NCBI RefSeq assembly: GCF_013386115.1
Contig: NZ_JACAOR010000010.1
Location: 62,001-126,000 of the forward strand
Origin: Pseudomonas gingeri
Lineage (GTDB): Bacteria; Pseudomonadota; Gammaproteobacteria; Pseudomonadales; Pseudomonadaceae
Length of the DNA stretch: 64,000 bases
Direction of reading: 5' to 3'
A program made the translations under genes and the position numbers. Shown here in pieces: positions 61,603-64,000 of the stretch; within the stretch, counting starts at the first letter, position 1, and each line of letters opens with the position of its first letter. Under the pieces are notes generated by a model that was given only the letters and a program-made list of their open reading frames with translations, ran no database searches and was not told where the DNA came from.

Positions 61603-63000
61603 TCAGGCCGAACGCAAGCCTTTCTCCCGCAGCGCCGCCAGATCCCGGTACCCCGCTCCCGGATGGATATCCGCCAGCTTCGGCCCGGCGCCGAACAGCT
61701 TCTCGCGCAAGGTGCCCGGGGCGTACTCGGTCTTGTACACACCGCGCTTCTGCAACTCCGGCACCAGCAGCTCGACCGCGTCGACAAAGGTCTCGTGGGT
61801 CAGTGCATAAGCCAGGTTGAAGCCGTCGACATCGGTGTCCTCGACCCACTCCTGCAACAGGTCGGCGACAGTTTCCGGGCTGCCGACAAACAGCGGGCCG
61901 AAACCGCCGATGCCGACCCAGTCGGCCAGTTCGTTGGGGGTCCAGATCCGATTCGGGTCCGCCGTGGAAAAGGTCTCCACCGCCGACTGGATGGCGTTGG
62001 TGTGCACATGCCGCAGCGGTTCGTCCGGCTTGAACTGGCTGAAGTCGATCCCGGTCCAGCCGGAGATCAGCGCCATGGCGCCCTCGTAACTGACGTAGGA
62101 TTTGTATTCCTCGAACTTGGCCTTGGCCTTGGCGTCGGTTTCGCCGAGGATCACGGTCTGCAGGTTGAAAATCAGGATGCTGTGGGGATCCCGCCCCGCC
62201 TCGGCCGCGCGCCGACGGATATCGGCCACGACCTTCTTCAGCAGCACCTTGGACGGCGCGGCGACGAATACGCATTCGGCATGCTCGGCGGCGAACTGCT
62301 TGCCCCGGCTCGACGCACCGGCCTGGTAGAGCACCGGTGTACGCTGCGGCGACGGCTCGCACAGGTGAATGCCGGGCACCTGGAAGTGTTTGCCCAAGTG
62401 CTGGATCTCGTGGATCTTGCTCGGATCGCTGAACAGCTTGCGCTCGCGATCGCGCAGGATCGCGCCGTCTTCCCAACTGCCTTCCCAGAGCTTGTAGCAG
62501 ACCTCCAGGTACTCTTCGGCATAGTCATAACGCGCGTCATGTTCGGTCTGGGCGCGCTGGCCGAGGTTCTTCGCCCCGCTCTCCAGGTAGGAGGTGACGA
62601 TATTCCAGCCGGCACGGCCCTTGGTCAGGTGGTCGAGGGTCGACAGGCGACGGGCGAACGGATACGGGTGCTCGAACGACAACGAAGCGGTCAGGCCGAA
62701 CCCCAGGTGCTCGGTCACCAGCGCCATCGGCGGGATCAGTTGCAGCGGGTCGTTGACCGGCACCTGTGCGGCCTGGCGGATCGCCGCGTCACCGTTGCCG
62801 TTGTAGACGTCGTAGATACCCAGCACATCGGCGATGAACAGGCCGTCGAACTTGCCGCGCTCGAGGATTTTCGCCAGGTCGGTCCAGTACTCCAGGTCCT
62901 TGTACTGCCAGGAACGATCCCGTGGATGGGCCCACAACCCCGGGGACTGGTGTCCCACGCAGTTCATGTCGAAGGCATTGAGACGGATTTCACGGGACAT
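61603..63000 (-). CDS. LLM-class FMN-dependent monooxygenase (NtaA/SnaA/DszA family)
   Basis: 465 residues from ATG 63000 (an in-frame ATG at 63054 is less likely). LNAFDMNCVGHQSPGLWAHPRDRS, FIADVLGIYDVYNG, RLSTLDHLTKGRAGWNIVTSYL and YQAGASSRGKQFAAEHAECVFVAAPS are diagnostic of the nitrilotriacetate/dibenzothiophene-sulfone monooxygenase family. It uses FMNH2 from a separate reductase to oxidise the substrate. Overlaps the preceding gene by 11 bp; 84 bp before the AMP-binding-like gene. Gives the operon its catabolic sense. Confidence 0.9.
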   Translation of the reverse strand: MSREIRLNAFDMNCVGHQSPGLWAHPRDRSWQYKDLEYWTDLAKILERGKFDGLFIADVLGIYDVYNGNGDAAIRQAAQVPVNDPLQLIPPMALVTEHLGFGLTASLSFEHPYPFARRLSTLDHLTKGRAGWNIVTSYLESGAKNLGQRAQTEHDARYDYAEEYLEVCYKLWEGSWEDGAILRDRERKLFSDPSKIHEIQHLGKHFQVPGIHLCEPSPQRTPVLYQAGASSRGKQFAAEHAECVFVAAPSKVLLKKVVADIRRRAAEAGRDPHSILIFNLQTVILGETDAKAKAKFEEYKSYVSYEGAMALISGWTGIDFSQFKPDEPLRHVHTNAIQSAVETFSTADPNRIWTPNELADWVGIGGFGPLFVGSPETVADLLQEWVEDTDVDGFNLAYALTHETFVDAVELLVPELQKRGVYKTEYAPGTLREKLFGAGPKLADIHPGAGYRDLAALREKGLRSA

Positions 63001-63448
63001 CGACAGCACTCCTGGAACGGTCAGGCACCACGCCGTTGAGGCGGAAGTTGCCAATCAGCGTGTATTTCAGATGCAGGGGGTCTTGCAGCGGATCATGGCC
63101 GGACGTCAGTTGCGCCCGCTGCCCGGTCAGCGCCCATTCGACATTGCCGACCTGTTGCAGGGCATCGGCACTGGCAATCGCCGCTTCGGTGGCGGCAATG
63201 ATCTTCTCGGCGTCGTCCTGCGGGCCGACGGCAAAGCGCTCGGCGCGCTCGATCAGCGCGGCGGCCACCTCGATGCGAATCTGCAGGTCGCCGAACTGGC
63301 CGATCACCTGCGGGTCTTGTGCCTGCCGCGGCTGGGCACGCACGGCGGCGAGGGTACGCTCGAGCCCGGCGCGGGCCGCCAGCAGGTCATCGCCGGCACG
63401 GGTCAGCGAGGCATCATGGGCAATCGAATGATTCAATGCGTTCATCAC
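62990..63448 (-). CDS. Short acyl-CoA dehydrogenase-like C-terminal-domain protein
   Basis: 152 residues. It resembles only the C-terminal helical domain of DszC/SfnB-type flavin monooxygenases: IGQFGDLQIRIEVAAALIERAERF and the closing YTLIGNFRLNGVVPDRS mirror the end of the next gene upstream (YHLIGNYLLNGVKP). The FAD/FMN and catalytic domains are missing. Either a duplicated, truncated paralogue or a stand-alone subunit. It lies 6 bp after the full-length-type gene. Confidence 0.7.
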   Translation of the reverse strand: MMNALNHSIAHDASLTRAGDDLLAARAGLERTLAAVRAQPRQAQDPQVIGQFGDLQIRIEVAAALIERAERFAVGPQDDAEKIIAATEAAIASADALQQVGNVEWALTGQRAQLTSGHDPLQDPLHLKYTLIGNFRLNGVVPDRSRSAVDVP

Positions 63449-63454
63449 GAACTC

Positions 63455-64000
63455 CTAGTTCCAGGCATGCCGGGCCGGCTTGACGCCGTTGAGCAGGTAG
63501 TTGCCGATCAGGTGGTACTTCCAGCGCGCCGGATCATGCAGGGTGTGGGTCCGGGCGTTGCGCCAGTGGCGATCGAGGTTGTGCTTGCCGAGCACCGAGC
63601 GGGTCCCGGCCAGTTCGAACAGCTTGCTGCTGGCGAGCAACGCGGTTTCGGCCGACAGCACCTTGGCCTGGGCCACCACCACGGAAGCCTGCGCCACACT
63701 GTCCGCACTCGGCTGTGCGAGCGCGTGGTCCACCGCCCGCCCGGCCTTTTCCAGGATCGCTTCGGTGCCGTGCACCCGCCATTCCAGGTCGCCGATGGCC
63801 GCGAGGCTGAACGGATCCTGCCAGCCATGCTCCTGCTGGCTGTCGATCCAGGGTCGGGCCTGGCGGGCGTGACGCTTGGTTTCTTCGAGGGCACCGAGGG
63901 CGATGCCGGTGTCGACGGCAGCCTGGATGATCTGCGAGATCGGGCCGTTGGCGGTCGGCTGGTCAAAGGCCTGATGGGCCGGGATGACGCTGCTGCGCGG
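63455..64000 (-). CDS. Acyl-CoA dehydrogenase-type flavin monooxygenase (SfnB/DszC-like), 5' end outside window
   Basis: The last ~180 residues of the protein: QPTANGPISQIIQAAVDTGIALGALEETKRHAR, FSLAAIGDLEWRVHGTEAIL, LFELAGTRSVLGKHNLDRHWRNARTHTLHDPARWKYHLIGNYLLNG. The HWRNARTHTLHDP block is the mark of DszC/SfnB enzymes, which oxidise sulfides, sulfones or amines with reduced flavin. It continues past the right edge, upstream of the short paralogue and the LLM gene in the same operon. Confidence 0.85.
   Translation of the reverse strand, partial: PRSSVIPAHQAFDQPTANGPISQIIQAAVDTGIALGALEETKRHARQARPWIDSQQEHGWQDPFSLAAIGDLEWRVHGTEAILEKAGRAVDHALAQPSADSVAQASVVVAQAKVLSAETALLASSKLFELAGTRSVLGKHNLDRHWRNARTHTLHDPARWKYHLIGNYLLNGVKPARHAWN

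Noticed and set aside
60598..63039. Plus-strand open frame of 813 codons
   Set aside because: Antisense to the AMP-binding-like and LLM genes; low-complexity Gln/Arg/Leu composition, no ribosome site.
1..64000. CRISPR array
   Set aside because: No regularly spaced direct repeats of 24-40 bp and no cas genes were seen.

Overview
The window reads as chromosomal DNA of a Pseudomonas, most likely of the P. fluorescens complex. Coding sequence is GC-rich and the transport and catabolic operons are typical of the genus. There are Pseudomonas-type accessory genes (DUF6124, DUF6694 lipoprotein, DUF1737), a remnant of a contractile-tail prophage, and several AT-richer accessory patches. The assignment rests on recognising families by eye; no search was run.

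Layout. (1) 1-13898: two related catabolic operons on the minus strand. Each has a gene for a 2-keto-3-deoxy-L-arabonate-dehydratase-like enzyme, and each has the same ~130 bp upstream region. The right-hand operon (13746 to 5755) adds a spermidine/putrescine-type ABC importer, an aldo/keto reductase, a lactonase-type amidohydrolase, a DUF1349 protein and a FucU-type mutarotase. A UxaA-family dehydratase (4067-5623) faces it. Together they look like a non-phosphorylating route for an L-fucose/L-arabinose-like sugar. The left-hand operon adds a DegT aminotransferase and a shikimate-dehydrogenase-like protein, divergent from a LysR gene. (2) 14090-20066: an aldehyde dehydrogenase/CMD/quinone reductase operon and an SDR gene, each with a divergent LysR regulator. 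(3) 20067-21707: a ParE/RHH toxin-antitoxin pair among repeat and IS debris. (4) 21708-28796: an IclR-controlled unit (MFS and CitMHS carriers, CaiB CoA-transferase, HMG-CoA-lyase-type enzyme, SMP-30 lactonase) with two inverted copies of one operator between the divergent arms. (5) 28865-34470: a decayed prophage inside tRNA-Leu(UAA), bounded by a 55-bp direct repeat. (6) 34743-36422: a LysR gene and a nitroreductase.

(7) 36670-44188 is the most striking region. It is a compact, apparently complete biosynthetic operon: a heme-oxygenase-like diiron oxidase, a class III aminotransferase, a single-module NRPS (adenylation, carrier, thioester reductase) and a DMT-type exporter. I do not recognise it as a described cluster. 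It shares two gene types with the mgo/pvf/ham (diazeniumdiolate signal) clusters, but the N-oxygenase and cyclase genes of those clusters are absent and a transaminase is present instead.

(8) 44329-46426: a radical-SAM/TIGR03915 DNA-repair pair behind a LexA-type box. (9) 46597-53791: small accessory genes, a duplicated ~415 bp structured non-coding element, an orphan antitoxin, a putative PD-(D/E)XK nuclease, IS3 debris and a lipoprotein, ending at tRNA-Cys(GCA). (10) 54198-64000: one long minus-strand operon with a branched-chain-amino-acid-type ABC importer, an FAD protein, a degenerate AMP-binding protein, an LLM flavin monooxygenase and acyl-CoA-dehydrogenase-type oxidases. This suggests uptake and oxidative breakdown of an organosulfur or similar compound.
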